From Euperipatoides rowelli (Eukaryota; Onychophora; Udeonychophora; Euonychophora; Peripatopsidae): DNA of 11,479 bases. The notes beneath the pieces were generated by a model. The model searched no databases and was not told where the DNA came from. It worked only from the letters and a program-made list of their open reading frames with translations. The position numbers were made by a program, and so were the translations under genes. This document shows, in pieces, positions 1 to 7,956 of this stretch; position 1 is the stretch's first letter, and each line of letters opens with the position of its first letter. The stretch lies in NCBI GenBank assembly GCA_003024985.2, contig PXIH01S0000422.1, one strand, 5' to 3'.

Positions 1-108
1 TAAAAAGTTTTAGTGGAAATTGAAAGAACAAAAACTTATTTAAAGTCAGTTACATAATTAAATACTTTTGGCTACCTATGAATATTTATTTGTATTTTTT
101 ATTTTTAG
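1..108 (+). other. 3' end of an intron (left gene)
   Basis: A+T-rich DNA runs into a T-rich tract and an AG at 107-108 (TTTTTTATTTTTAG), a good splice acceptor. Composition changes sharply at 109, where G+C-richer coding-like sequence begins. Caveat: the frame of the following exon stays open back to base 24 and includes an ATG at 78, so a single uninterrupted short ORF cannot be excluded. The acceptor reading is preferred because the added upstream codons are almost all A/T. Confidence 0.6.
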
Positions 109-236
109 ATATTAAGGAATGTATGGATTGGTGTAATTCCTGGCTGCTGAGTCCATTCTACTTCCCATATAGACAACTGTCACATGATGGATTTCCAATG
201 GCTCCTCTAAACCAGGCTTATTGTTTTAAAAGCTGA
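109..236 (+). CDS. terminal coding exon of an unidentified gene
   Basis: The frame from 111 reads 41 codons to TGA at 234-236. Bases 109-110 (AT) complete a codon split by the intron, so the intron is phase 1; with a G upstream the codon would be Asp. The peptide begins IKECMDWCNSWLLSP, continues FYFPYRQLSHDGF and ends AYCFKS. It is rich in Trp, Cys, Tyr, Phe and Pro, unlike the Lys/Asn/Ile-rich chance frames elsewhere in the window, and the segment is visibly richer in G+C than its surroundings. Both points argue for real coding sequence. Three cysteines and two tryptophans suggest a folded, possibly lumenal or extracellular, C-terminal tail; that is inference. The family is not recognised and no function is assigned. 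Alternative: a 52-residue ORF starting at ATG 78, whose hydrophobic start would resemble a signal sequence. Confidence 0.65.
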
Positions 237-609
237 CAAATCACAAAACTATTTTTTTAGTTGTATCAGATGCTGTGCATAAATTGATGCTGTGTATTTT
301 CCCCACCAAATATTGCAAGACAATCTTAACTGTGAAGCAATCAAAAATTGTGTTCAAATTTTAGTTGATTTTTTTTTTTTTGTCATTTTATAGAGGCTCA
401 GAGCTTGTAAAATCCTTTAACTCCCTCCCTTTGGTGTACCTCAGTTATCTTGGAATGGAAAAGTCAGAATTTTATAAAATTGGAATGCAGCATCACATAA
501 TGTTGTGTATGATTGCGTAAGAATTTGACTTAACATTTTACAAGTTGAAATCAGAAAATGTGCTCAAGGTATTTATTAAGCTATATAAAATTGTGTCCTG
601 ACTCCTGGA

Positions 610-615
610 ATTAAA
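610..615 (+). terminator. candidate poly(A) signal ATTAAA
   Basis: ATTAAA lies about 375 bp after the stop codon of the left exon. It is followed within 30 bp by a T/GT-rich run (TTTGTATGTAAATTTTTG), the usual downstream element. In DNA this A+T-rich the hexamer arises easily by chance, so only its position and the downstream tract support it. Confidence 0.3.
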
Positions 616-919
616 TTTGTATGTAAATTTTTGTTTTACAAAGGTATTTGAAGGGACCAGGTTTATAAGACTTCTGAGTCAAAATGCCTTTTTTTTATTT
701 ATTTTTTTTTTAAACTAATTTATTCGATATAGTTTTTTTTTTTTAAGACTAAATTATTTTAGTTGTATTTTGTAAAATATTTCTATTAAGAGCTGGCTCT
801 TCATAGATAGAGTACAGAATAATATCTAGTGGAGTTGATTTTTGTATTGAATATTCTGTTACCTAGAAAGTTTATATATTTGGAAAATTGAAACATTTAA
901 AAAATATGATAATTTATTA

Positions 920-925
920 AATAAA
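920..925 (+). terminator. candidate poly(A) signal AATAAA
   Basis: This canonical AATAAA lies about 685 bp after the stop of the left gene. It is followed immediately by a long T tract with interspersed C, a plausible downstream U-rich element. It competes with ATTAAA at 610-615 and AATAAA at 1476-1481. Confidence 0.3.
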
Positions 926-940
926 ACTTTTTTTTTTTCT

Positions 941-2270
941 TTTTCTCTACAAATACTGATTCATGCTAAATACTTTATATTTTCAATAACTTAATCAATC
1001 TGTAGCGTAAGTTATATAAAATAATGATTTTTTTAATAATAAAAAAAAAACATTATTGAAGATAACTTAGGATAATTAAAGAAAAATGAATAATACATAT
1101 CAAAATATTTAATTTCTTAAAATATTTTTTAAATCTAAATTTGGACTACAGTATTATAAAAATTAATGCTTTTTTTCAAAGAATCGCTTTTTATTATTGT
1201 TTGTTGTGGAAGTTTTTATTTCTAGATTTGTCGATATACTGTTTATTTCTGTAAAATTACATAGATTCAGTTAATATAAAAATGAACAAGCTTCTCGTGA
1301 TTGATGCTTTGAGAGCGGAATTGTAAAATAAGACACTTTTTACAAAAAAAATTTAAAAAATAATTTTATAAAATGGAAACATGACATAACAAACAAAAAT
1401 AATCTCAGTTTATTGTATTGCTTTTAACAATAAATTACAGTATATACAGAAATAATTTGTAGTCTTTTCAAAAAAAATAAAGTATATTTTTCACTTATGA
1501 GAAAAGTTTGTGTATTGTGAACTTATTTAATACATGTATTGTAGTTGGCTAATAATAATAATATTTTATCTACTGAATAGTCACTCGTATACATTGCAAT
1601 TTATGGAAATGGCTATTGCCTTTAGCCTTTACTACAAAAAAATGGTTCTCCTTGAATGTCAAAATCTTAATTTAACAATGATTGCCAATTATGGACTAAT
1701 GATGTATTGCTTCTCATTGAATCGTATTATTTATTTAAATTTATCGTATCAAATATTTTACTTTACATAGTGACAAAATATATTTACGAAATATTACTGA
1801 AAAGCTTTTAAAGGGTTTAATTATTAGTTTGTAATCATCTAATTTTTTTCCTACATCTCTATATTCACAAACAGCTCTTGAGCTGTACCAGGGAAAAGTA
1901 GACTGCCATTTAATGTCAGAAATAAATTTTTAAAAGAAAAATAACATTAAGGGTAACCCTCATTGGATAATTGGAGGGCAGATAAAATAGTTTATCCCAA
2001 TGATCATATAAAGGAACAAATAAATTTTGAAAACTTTTGAGTTTGATTACATTCTGACATTGTTGTACCATGTATTTTTATATTAATTGTATTATGATTA
2101 AGCCAGCTATGTCATATAATGTCTTCATAAGTTTTAGTCATAAAATTACAATCTCCATTATTTGAGAAGCAACATCTTATAAGTAAAAACACACTATTTA
2201 CTTGAAATAAAAATAATTGGGTAATTGTATAAACAAATTTAATTTTTAAATGACTAAGCCTGTGTCATCC
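941..2270. other. intergenic A+T-rich DNA, no gene seen
   Basis: No frame here looks coding. A 78-codon open stretch at 1534-1770 has a chance-like composition (Leu, Ile, Tyr, Met and Asn from A/T codons). An A/T fold-back is visible at about 1020-1057 (AATAATG and CATTATT arms around T and A tracts). A short inverted repeat lies at 1871-1886 (ACAGCTC, TT, GAGCTGT). Nothing else could be supported. Confidence 0.5.
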
Positions 2271-2279
2271 TGGTTAAAT

Positions 2280-2410
2280 ATTTGGGCCCCGGTGTAAAAA
2301 AAAAATAGATGGCCTCATCCCGAACCTGCCAACTTTAAACAATTCTAATTGGTAAAACTTTTAAAAGGAAGACAGTGAGTCCAGGGGCAGAACCCTGATA
2401 GGGGCTATTG
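2280..2410. mobile_element. G+C-richer patch, possible transposon remnant
   Basis: Against an A+T-rich background, this segment carries GGGCCCCGG at the left, a 10-base A tract, and a run at 2380-2407 with CCAGGGGCAGAACCCTGATAG. Segments mixing GGGCCC blocks with an A or T tract are common at worn ends of DNA transposons in animal genomes. No terminal inverted repeats, target-site duplication or transposase frame could be defined. The call rests on composition and general resemblance only. Confidence 0.25.
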
Positions 2411-2530
2411 GGTAAGGTCCCTAAAAGTGAGCTTTTCGATATTGGGTTTAATATACAAAAAATGAGATACGAAAAAGGTGTGTGCAAATACTGTGTAATT
2501 TCATTGGAAATTAAAAAGTATACTTTATTC

Positions 2531-2569
2531 CTCCTTATACACTACATTCTGACGGTAGTGTATAGGGAG
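2531..2569. repeat. 39-bp hairpin, 15-bp stem
   Basis: The arms 2531-2545 and 2555-2569 are reverse complements except for one T/G pair that would wobble in RNA. The left arm is CTCCTTATACACTAC, the right arm GTAGTGTATAGGGAG, and the loop ATTCTGACG. The ten inner pairs are perfect. The arms are not just alternating A/T, so chance is a weaker explanation than for most fold-backs here. Possible origins are a structured RNA, a transposon end or a recombination relic; none is demonstrated. Confidence 0.6.
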
Positions 2570-2683
2570 AAACAATGCAGTGTTGATTGTGCCAAAGTAT
2601 CAATTAATTATCACAATTGTCTATCCTGTCAATTCCTCGTATGTGTCATATTATTTACTCTCTTAGGAACTCTTTTAAGCCAA

Positions 2684-2700
2684 TGGCTATTGGATAGCCA
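2684..2700. repeat. short inverted repeat
   Basis: The arms TGGCTAT and ATAGCCA are perfect 7-bp complements around a 3-base centre (TGG). They are followed by AGGTGAGC, which looks like a splice donor, but no matching exon was found. Probably incidental. Confidence 0.35.
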
Positions 2701-2788
2701 GGTGAGCCAAGACAACACTGCTATGCCCTGCTCTCCATTATTCCATCATTGCCATATTAGATGCTATGTTGAAAATAGACTGAGATAA

Positions 2789-3662
2789 ATACCACTATTT
2801 TTAAACCAGAGGAGTTATAACAGGCTCGGTCACAATTGGGAATATTTTTATTTTTTTTGCTATTTTATAATAAAATTGTAATTTTGTTAAATACATTTTC
2901 CTATCTAGCTTTAAAACTCATTATACAATCCTATAGATTCAAAAAAAATTATTTAAAATATATTGATGAAAATCTTAAGCAATTTTTGGTTCTTGACATT
3001 TTACTTTTAGTAGAATCTGTGCAAACCTTTAAAATTTAACCATTTTTACTTAGGCTAAAAAAAAAATCCGAATAAGTTGGGTGATTTTTGATAGAATAAA
3101 ATTAGAGAAATATAGATCTTGTAAAAACTTATGTGATATAAAGTTATTACTTTAAAACAGTATAGTTTGTTTAGTTGAAAAAAACAAATCAACCATTTCA
3201 ACTCTGCATTTGAATAGCCTAAGACTAACTACTCAGTTTATTTAATTTAATAAATGAAATTTATTTAGGAATGTACAATAAGTCCTGACTGTTGTATTCA
3301 AGACAGCTAGCTAGTTATCTGAAAGGTAATTACAGAAATTTAATTTGGGTTTAACATGATTATAGTTAAAACATTTAGCACTCGTCTCTTTTATATTAAA
3401 AATGACTTATTGCGTTTTATATTTTTAATATGTCAATATGAACTTAAAATTATATTTGGAAACTAAAATATGGTAGCCTAAGTGTTCTATTTTTATTTAA
3501 ATGATGTCTGCTCAATGCCTAAGGATTATCCACCAGAGGCAATATTAACCTACAGTATCTTAACTAAACCCAACCCCCAAACAAAACCAAAATATTTTTA
3601 GTAAAGGCTAATCTTGAGTGATGGAAGGTCCATGAATATTCAATCACAGTGAATGAATCATG
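2789..3662. other. intergenic A+T-rich DNA, no gene seen
   Basis: A 67-codon open frame at 2836-3039 is dominated by Phe, Leu, Ile and Tyr from A/T codons and looks like chance. A pyrimidine-poor ACCC/AACC stretch lies near 3566-3590. TAGCCTA occurs at 3215-3221 and 3474-3480, and TAGGCTA at 3051-3057. No RNA gene or mobile element could be supported. Confidence 0.5.
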
Positions 3663-3663
3663 A

Positions 3664-3680
3664 CTGAGCACTCCGCTCAG
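3664..3680. repeat. inverted repeat just upstream of the minisatellite
   Basis: CTGAGC and GCTCAG are perfect 6-bp arms around ACTCC. The surrounding words (GTGAATGAATCATGACTGAG before, GCGAACCGTTCAT after) resemble the TGAATGA/GTGAGTGA vocabulary of the array that starts about 105 bp later. This may be a diverged outlying unit of the same repeat. Confidence 0.45.
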
Positions 3681-3786
3681 GAGAAAAGAGCGAACCGTTC
3701 ATACATCCATCAAGATATATACAGTACAATTTTAAGACGTCTAATGAAGTCTGACTTAAAATATATTTTTAATCTCGATTTTTAAT

Positions 3787-4054
3787 TTATTATGAACGAC
3801 TCACTTTGGTGAGTGAGCTTATGAACTATATTATGAATGATTCACTGGTGATATGAACTAGCTTATTATGAAAGACTCACATTGGTGAGAGCTTATGAAC
3901 TAGTTAATTATGAATGACACTTTGGTGAGTGAACTTATAAACTAATTTATTATAACTCACTTTAGTGAGCTTATGAACTAGTTTAAATGATTCATTAGTG
4001 AGTGAACTTATGAAATATTTTATTATGAATGACAGTGAGCTTATGAACTAGTTC
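3787..4054. repeat. minisatellite, about 7 units of 34-42 bp
   Basis: Seven diverged tandem copies are visible, starting near 3787, 3829, 3863, 3904, 3945, 3982 and 4019. A typical unit reads TTATTATGAATGACTCAC, then TTTGGTGAGTGAGC, then TTATGAACTAG. Most units contain a small inverted repeat: ACTCAC-TTTG-GTGAGT in unit 1, CTCAC-ATTG-GTGAG in unit 3 and CTCAC-TTTA-GTGAG in unit 5. Units 2, 4, 6 and 7 are shortened or altered, so unit length varies by small deletions. There is no open frame through the array, so it is non-coding. Confidence 0.85.
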
Positions 4055-4750
4055 GCAGAAAAATGAATGCCTCCGATTATCACTATAATTTTAGTTAAAA
4101 TTCCAATTTTATTAAATAATTGCAATATGTTAGAAATGGTATCGGATGTATTCTATATATAATTTAAATCATGAGCTGTAATTTCAACAAGAATAACTAT
4201 CAGTTATTAAGCCCTGAACGATAGTTTTAGAATGTAGGGTCCTTTTCTCTGAAATTGCACACACCGCTACATTGAAAAATTACAGAAATAAATTGAATCA
4301 TGATATCTACATTGTTAACCCAATTTGTGTCCAGATAAAAAAAAATTACTTTAATTATAATAGTCAAATGATATTTAAAAACATTTCTGAATTTGAACTA
4401 ATTTTTATATTGGTTAATTTAATTTATAATGATACATTAAACAAAAGTAATGGACCAAATTTTGGGTATCACTCTCCTTATATCCCATTTCTTTTTTTAA
4501 AAAGTGTATGGTTATAGTAAGCTGAAAATTGAGATACTTTTGTCAGCCTTCAAATCATGCAATACTAAAAGTAACTGCTTATTGCTACAAAAATTGGGCT
4601 ACATTAATTCTTTTTTCCACTCCCCCCACACCAAATATTTGATATCTTACACATTTGATTGTGATTTAAAATAACAGAAAAATGTTTTAAGATTTAACAG
4701 GAAAATTTTGATTTAATGAAAAAAAATTTAACATAAAAACAAATTAACAA
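4055..4750. other. intergenic A+T-rich DNA, no gene seen
   Basis: An 81-codon open frame at 4272-4517 has the Asn/Ile/Tyr/Phe-heavy composition expected of chance frames in A+T-rich DNA. AATGTAG at 4231-4237 and CTACATT at 4267-4273 form a short inverted pair, as do AACTATC at 4195-4201 and GATAGTT at 4220-4226. Neither is strong enough to call an element. Confidence 0.5.
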
Positions 4751-4770
4751 ATTAGACATTAATGTCTAAT
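4751..4770. repeat. perfect 20-bp palindrome
   Basis: ATTAGACATTAATGTCTAAT equals its own reverse complement over all 20 bases, with no spacer. Such a site can bind a dimeric protein or extrude as a cruciform, but no binding family is assigned. It is the first of three inverted repeats within 300 bp. Confidence 0.7.
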
Positions 4771-4795
4771 ATTTTTTAAATAACTATTTTACACT

Positions 4796-4833
4796 ACTGA
4801 AAAGTCTTAAATATTTTGTTAAGACTTTATAGT
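4796..4833. repeat. 38-bp hairpin, 10-bp perfect inner stem
   Basis: AAAGTCTTAA (4801-4810) and TTAAGACTTT (4819-4828) are perfect complements around an 8-base loop. Five further outer positions add three pairs, one wobble and one mismatch. Looser outer complementarity exists between TATTTTACA at 4785-4793 and TGTAAAATA at 4860-4868, so the hairpin may be the core of a fold-back of about 85 bp. Confidence 0.6.
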
Positions 4834-4996
4834 TTTAAAAGTTAAAATGTTTAGTGTACTGTAAAATAAGTTTTATTGTAAATTAAGCTTTAAAAATTGT
4901 AATTGATTTCACCATAAATACTATTGAATTTAAAATAAGCTATTACTGTGAAGATGGTTTGTATTTAGAAACAAGGTGCAAATTTTATATGTGATA

Positions 4997-5050
4997 ATTT
5001 AAATAATTTACTGCATGTACTGAATAGTACATGCAATAAATTCTTAAACT
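4997..5050. repeat. 54-bp hairpin, 21 of 25 positions paired
   Basis: The inner arms TGCATGTACT (5012-5021) and AGTACATGCA (5026-5035) are perfect around a GAAT loop. Pairing then continues outward to 4997/5050 with four mismatches in 25 positions. The size approaches that of a small microRNA precursor, but the 4-base loop is tight and no conserved mature sequence is recognised. A fold-back transposon relic is equally possible. Confidence 0.6.
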
Positions 5051-5954
5051 ACTTTGATCTGACATAAAGGAACAGGAATATTGCATGGTCTCTGTAACCA
5101 TATTTATTTAATTAATATTGCTAATATTATTAATGCAGTAATTTTTTTTTAATATTTTTTTAAAATGAGAGAACCCGGTTTTAGTATTTTTGTTTATCAT
5201 TTATATTACCCTATTCCTAAGTATTATCATACACTTTATATCAACATATCAAAAATAGTTTTTTTTTTTTTTTAAATTATTAAGGTATTTAAAATATTGT
5301 GAATGTAAAAATTTTATTTCTGTCATTTGAATGGGTCATAGGTTTCTAGATTGGTTAAGTATTAATGTACAGTACCTAAAATATTTTTTGTAAATATTGT
5401 ATATGTAAATGATAAAATGATGAACTATCTCAAGATCAAACATTATGAAGTTGTAAAAGTTTAGTATAAAGCTCAATATCTATTAAGACATGGTCTTTTA
5501 CTTTATTAGCAAGAATAATCATGCTAATATACCAAAATATAAAGCAAATAGTTAAAAATACTGACTAGGTAACAGGGTATTGTTAGATATACAATTCATT
5601 ATGTTTTCTTTTGGAATGGCTGTGAAAAATGAATACAATGGATGGCAGATATTTTTATTATTAATTTTGCAATTCAATAAAATCTTTATTTCTAAAATGA
5701 AACTTTTGATTTCTTTTTATTATTATAGTATTGAAATAAACCTAATATATTTTGCTTGAGTTACAAAACTTAACATTAAATTTTGTTTAATGAATAAAAA
5801 TAAAAAATAATTACATTTTTTATGTTTCATTTTAACCAACCTAACATTTACAGTATTTGATTTATTATTTGTTTTATTTCTTTAATAAGCTTAAGTCATG
5901 TGTAATACAATTGTTAACATGCGCATAAAAACTGTGTGCATGTCATCTATATAG
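5051..5954. other. intergenic A+T-rich DNA, no gene seen
   Basis: T and A tracts are frequent, for example T runs near 5141-5161 and 5260-5273. TACAGTA occurs at 5368-5374 and 5849-5855. A short inverted repeat at 5917-5943 (ACATGCGCA and TGTGCATGT, one wobble pair, 9-base loop) lies just before the tandem duplication at 5955. No coding-like frame was seen. Confidence 0.5.
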
Positions 5955-6038
5955 TATAATAAAACTTCTTTTACAGTACCTGTAACTTTATGGCAATATA
6001 ATAAAACTTCTTTTACAGGACCTGTAACTTTATGGCAA
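5955..6038. repeat. 42-bp tandem duplication
   Basis: Positions 5955-5996 and 5997-6038 are two head-to-tail 42-bp copies that differ at one base: CAGTACC in the first and CAGGACC in the second. The units begin TATAATAAAACTTC and end TTTATGGCAA. Near identity inside otherwise diverged DNA points to a recent duplication by slippage or unequal exchange. Each unit contains TTTTACAG, which resembles a splice acceptor, but no exon is evident downstream. Confidence 0.95.
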
Positions 6039-6077
6039 GTACAAAGTCTTTAGCATAATACTGTCAAAAGTACATGA

Positions 6078-6191
6078 GGTTTACTAAATCTGGTTTTTGG
6101 CCGTTTTATTGAATTCATGGCAAGACTTGTGGCTGGAATAACTCAGAATAACATCCTGAAGATAATATGGCTAGGCAAGCTATTACAATGA
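6078..6191 (+). pseudogene. possible decayed retroelement coding patch
   Basis: The frame from 6078 runs 37 codons to TGA at 6189-6191. It includes RFIEFMARLVAGITQ followed by NNILKIIWLGKLL. The pattern of a helix, a short gap and then xxWLxKL recalls the capsid-like part of LTR-retrotransposon Gag proteins, where WLxRLP or WLxKLP is common. This is resemblance only: the final Pro is absent and no neighbouring Gag, protease or polymerase motifs are present. The local sequence is richer in G+C than its flanks. If real, it is a short broken fragment. Confidence 0.2.
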
Positions 6192-6623
6192 AGACTTTTT
6201 GAAAACCAAGCAGCTACTCTAGCTGTTGAATGAGAACCTAGGAAAAAAATCCTTGAAACCTTTTTTTTATAGACAATCGAGATGTGAAAAATAATTCATG
6301 ATTCACCATTACCAATGATCTTGGAGAGTTTTAATCCAATGGAATGACAAACATATCCTAGAGTGTTGCCTTCCTTTTAGTCTGTGCCTATTATTAGTTA
6401 TAATTTAGTTTTATTTACATCGGTACACAGGATGAAAGAAGCTATACTGGCTTTTGACAATGCTTCAGAACATAATAGTGTTTTTAACAGAAGTACCTAA
6501 AAACTGTAAGGCCTAATCCCATTTTAAAGGTTTTTGACATCTGTGCAGGTCATTACGGAAAGGGCTGACAGAAGTTGTCTCAAAAATTATCGAAATCAAT
6601 AAAAAACTATTAGTTCACCTCTA
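6192..6623. other. moderately G+C-richer non-coding DNA
   Basis: Several short open stretches occur, such as one from ATG 6432 containing AILAFDNASEHNSVF, but each ends in a stop within about 25 codons and none connects through plausible splice sites. It may be part of a decayed mobile element extending from about 6060. No boundaries could be set. Confidence 0.3.
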
Positions 6624-6701
6624 GATTATAGGGTTGGGGCTTAGTGGATTTCACACAGAGTTGGAGTTAGGGCTCAGGGTAACGGTAAGGTTAGCACTGT
6701 A
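6624..6701 (+). repeat. G-rich arm of a diverged inverted pair
   Basis: Contains GATTATAGGGTTGGGGC at the left and CTCAGGGTAACGGTAAGG then TTAGCACTGTA at the right. The same blocks, in the same order, can be read on the opposite strand at 7158-7276. The GGGTT/GTTAGGG wording is loosely telomere-like but not a regular 6-mer array. Confidence 0.45.
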
Positions 6702-7157
6702 AATAAAAAAATTAAGGCTGCTATCATTCTTGATCATGTGACTAAATGGGATTTAGGCTTTCCAGTTTCTAGGCGCTTGTGTTTTAACATTTCAATCCAT
6801 TTAATTATATATTAGGATAAAGTAATAAAATTCCATAAAGTTTATTTTCAATTGTGTTAACTAATTTATTTCACAATGATGTTAATGATTCTTTCACAGC
6901 TCCTGGCATCTCGCTTTTTGTATAGCCTCGTAATGTCTTCAAACGCTAATTATAAATAGCTTTTACCGTAAAAGTTAATATTTACTTATCATAGTACGTT
7001 TAGTTAGTGTCATTGCCTATACATAATAATCTAATATTGACACTAATAATTCTTAATACTCAATTATATCTTTTGTGGCTGTCTTATTGTAAGCATTGGT
7101 TCTATTTTATTATTCAAGTATAGCATAACTGTTTTTAAATTAGTTTTTCCTTTAGGC
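6702..7157. other. A+T-rich DNA between the inverted arms, no gene
   Basis: If the flanking arms belong to one element, this is its interior. It has no open frame of note and no transposase-like motif, so any such element would be non-autonomous. Confidence 0.35.
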
Positions 7158-7276
7158 TACAGTTCTAACCTTCAAACCAATCCTGAACATAATCTAATTT
7201 AGTTAACTAATATAATATTCCCCAACCATAATCAAAATTTTGTGCTATAAATCGATAGTTTGCTCCAACCCTAATC
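7158..7276 (-). repeat. C-rich arm of a diverged inverted pair
   Basis: Read on the minus strand it gives GATTAGGGTTGGAGC, then GATTATGGTTGGGG, then TTCAGGATTGGTTTGAAGG and TTAGAACTGTA. These are collinear with the segment at 6624-6701, though this copy is about 40 bp longer and well diverged. Either two old copies of one repeat lie in opposite orientation, or these are the long inverted termini of an element of about 650 bp. Confidence 0.45.
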
Positions 7277-7956
7277 CAAATATGAAGCTCTTGAATATAC
7301 AATACTCATTTTGATTGTTAGGGTGGGCAAAAACATAATGTCTTTATGACAACCAAAGTCCTTTACCCAAACTTGAGAATTTCTAGGATAAACGTAAATC
7401 ATCTCATGGATATTGTAATAGTAATTTTAATATTTAATGTCAAAATGATAAGAAATTAATAATTAAACCCAACAACAGAGAATATAAGTGTTTAATACTC
7501 ATGAAAATAATTATATTTTTAAATTGTAACAGTACAGTATTTACTGTATATATTGTAAATGCTAGATAGCATTGTTATTGCTGACGTGGATAAGTAGTAT
7601 TTAGCTATGGCGGTTTTTTAGAGTTATGTACTGTGTTACAAGTATTAAAACATATTTCAATTTAAGCCTAATAGTAGTACTGCGTTTGTGAACGAAAACA
7701 TAAATTCATCCTTTGATGACTATTATATATTATTGTGAATAAAAAAATGAATTTAAATTAATTATACAGTACATAATACATTATATTTTTTTTCTTCCAG
7801 TTATATTGGAGAGAATATACATTAAACAATTTTTTTTATTCATTTTAATACATTTTTAAATTCTTTTCCCTCCCTCATGGTGTAATTTGAAAGTGAGCAT
7901 AACTGAAATAAATAATTCCCCCATTATTTAGAATCCATATAAACAAAAATATATTT
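7277..7956. other. intergenic DNA downstream of the APMAP-like gene
   Basis: No gene seen. Two close inverted repeats occur: TACAGTA (7533-7539) with TACTGTA (7542-7548), and AATGCTA (7558-7564) with TAGCATT (7567-7573). A second minus-strand AATAAA lies at 7835-7840 and could serve as an alternative distal poly(A) signal for the gene on the right. Confidence 0.45.

Larger units (their letters stand above)
237..940 (+). other. probable 3' UTR of the left gene
   Basis: This stretch follows the TGA at 234-236 and has no further coding-like frame. It is A+T-rich with several T tracts (for example near 369-381 and 690-737). The end of the transcript is not determined. Two poly(A) signal candidates lie inside it (610-615 and 920-925), and another AATAAA occurs further on at 1476-1481. 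Confidence 0.4.
2408..2788 (+). other. long open frame, probably not a gene
   Basis: This is the longest open stretch in the window, 126 codons, with the first ATG at 2462 (108 residues) and the stop at 2786-2788. The translation has many cysteines, including a CKYC pair and a CSVDC pair, and two hydrophobic stretches (TLFLLIHYILTVVY and FLVCVILFTLLGTLL). It could be read as a small two-pass membrane protein, but no family is recognised. The frame contains a perfect hairpin (2531-2569) and abuts a transposon-like patch, so it may be decayed mobile DNA that happens to be open. Confidence 0.15.

Noticed and set aside
1020-1057. A/T fold-back with AATAATG and CATTATT ends
   Set aside because: Made almost entirely of A and T tracts, so pairing is expected by chance.
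1270-1326. Short frame with NKLLVIDALRAEL
   Set aside because: Only 14 codons from its ATG, with a TAG a few codons upstream; no convincing exon boundary.
1534-1770. 78-codon plus-strand open frame
   Set aside because: Composition is that of chance A/T codons, with no motif, splice context or family resemblance.
2315-2345. Minus-strand GGTTCGGG resembling a tRNA B box
   Set aside because: No A box at the right distance and no cloverleaf could be drawn.
2836-3039. 67-codon plus-strand open frame
   Set aside because: Mostly Phe, Leu, Ile, Tyr and Lys, crossing A and T tracts; looks random.
4272-4517. 81-codon plus-strand open frame
   Set aside because: Asn/Ile-rich, no recognisable domain, no regulatory context; treated as chance.
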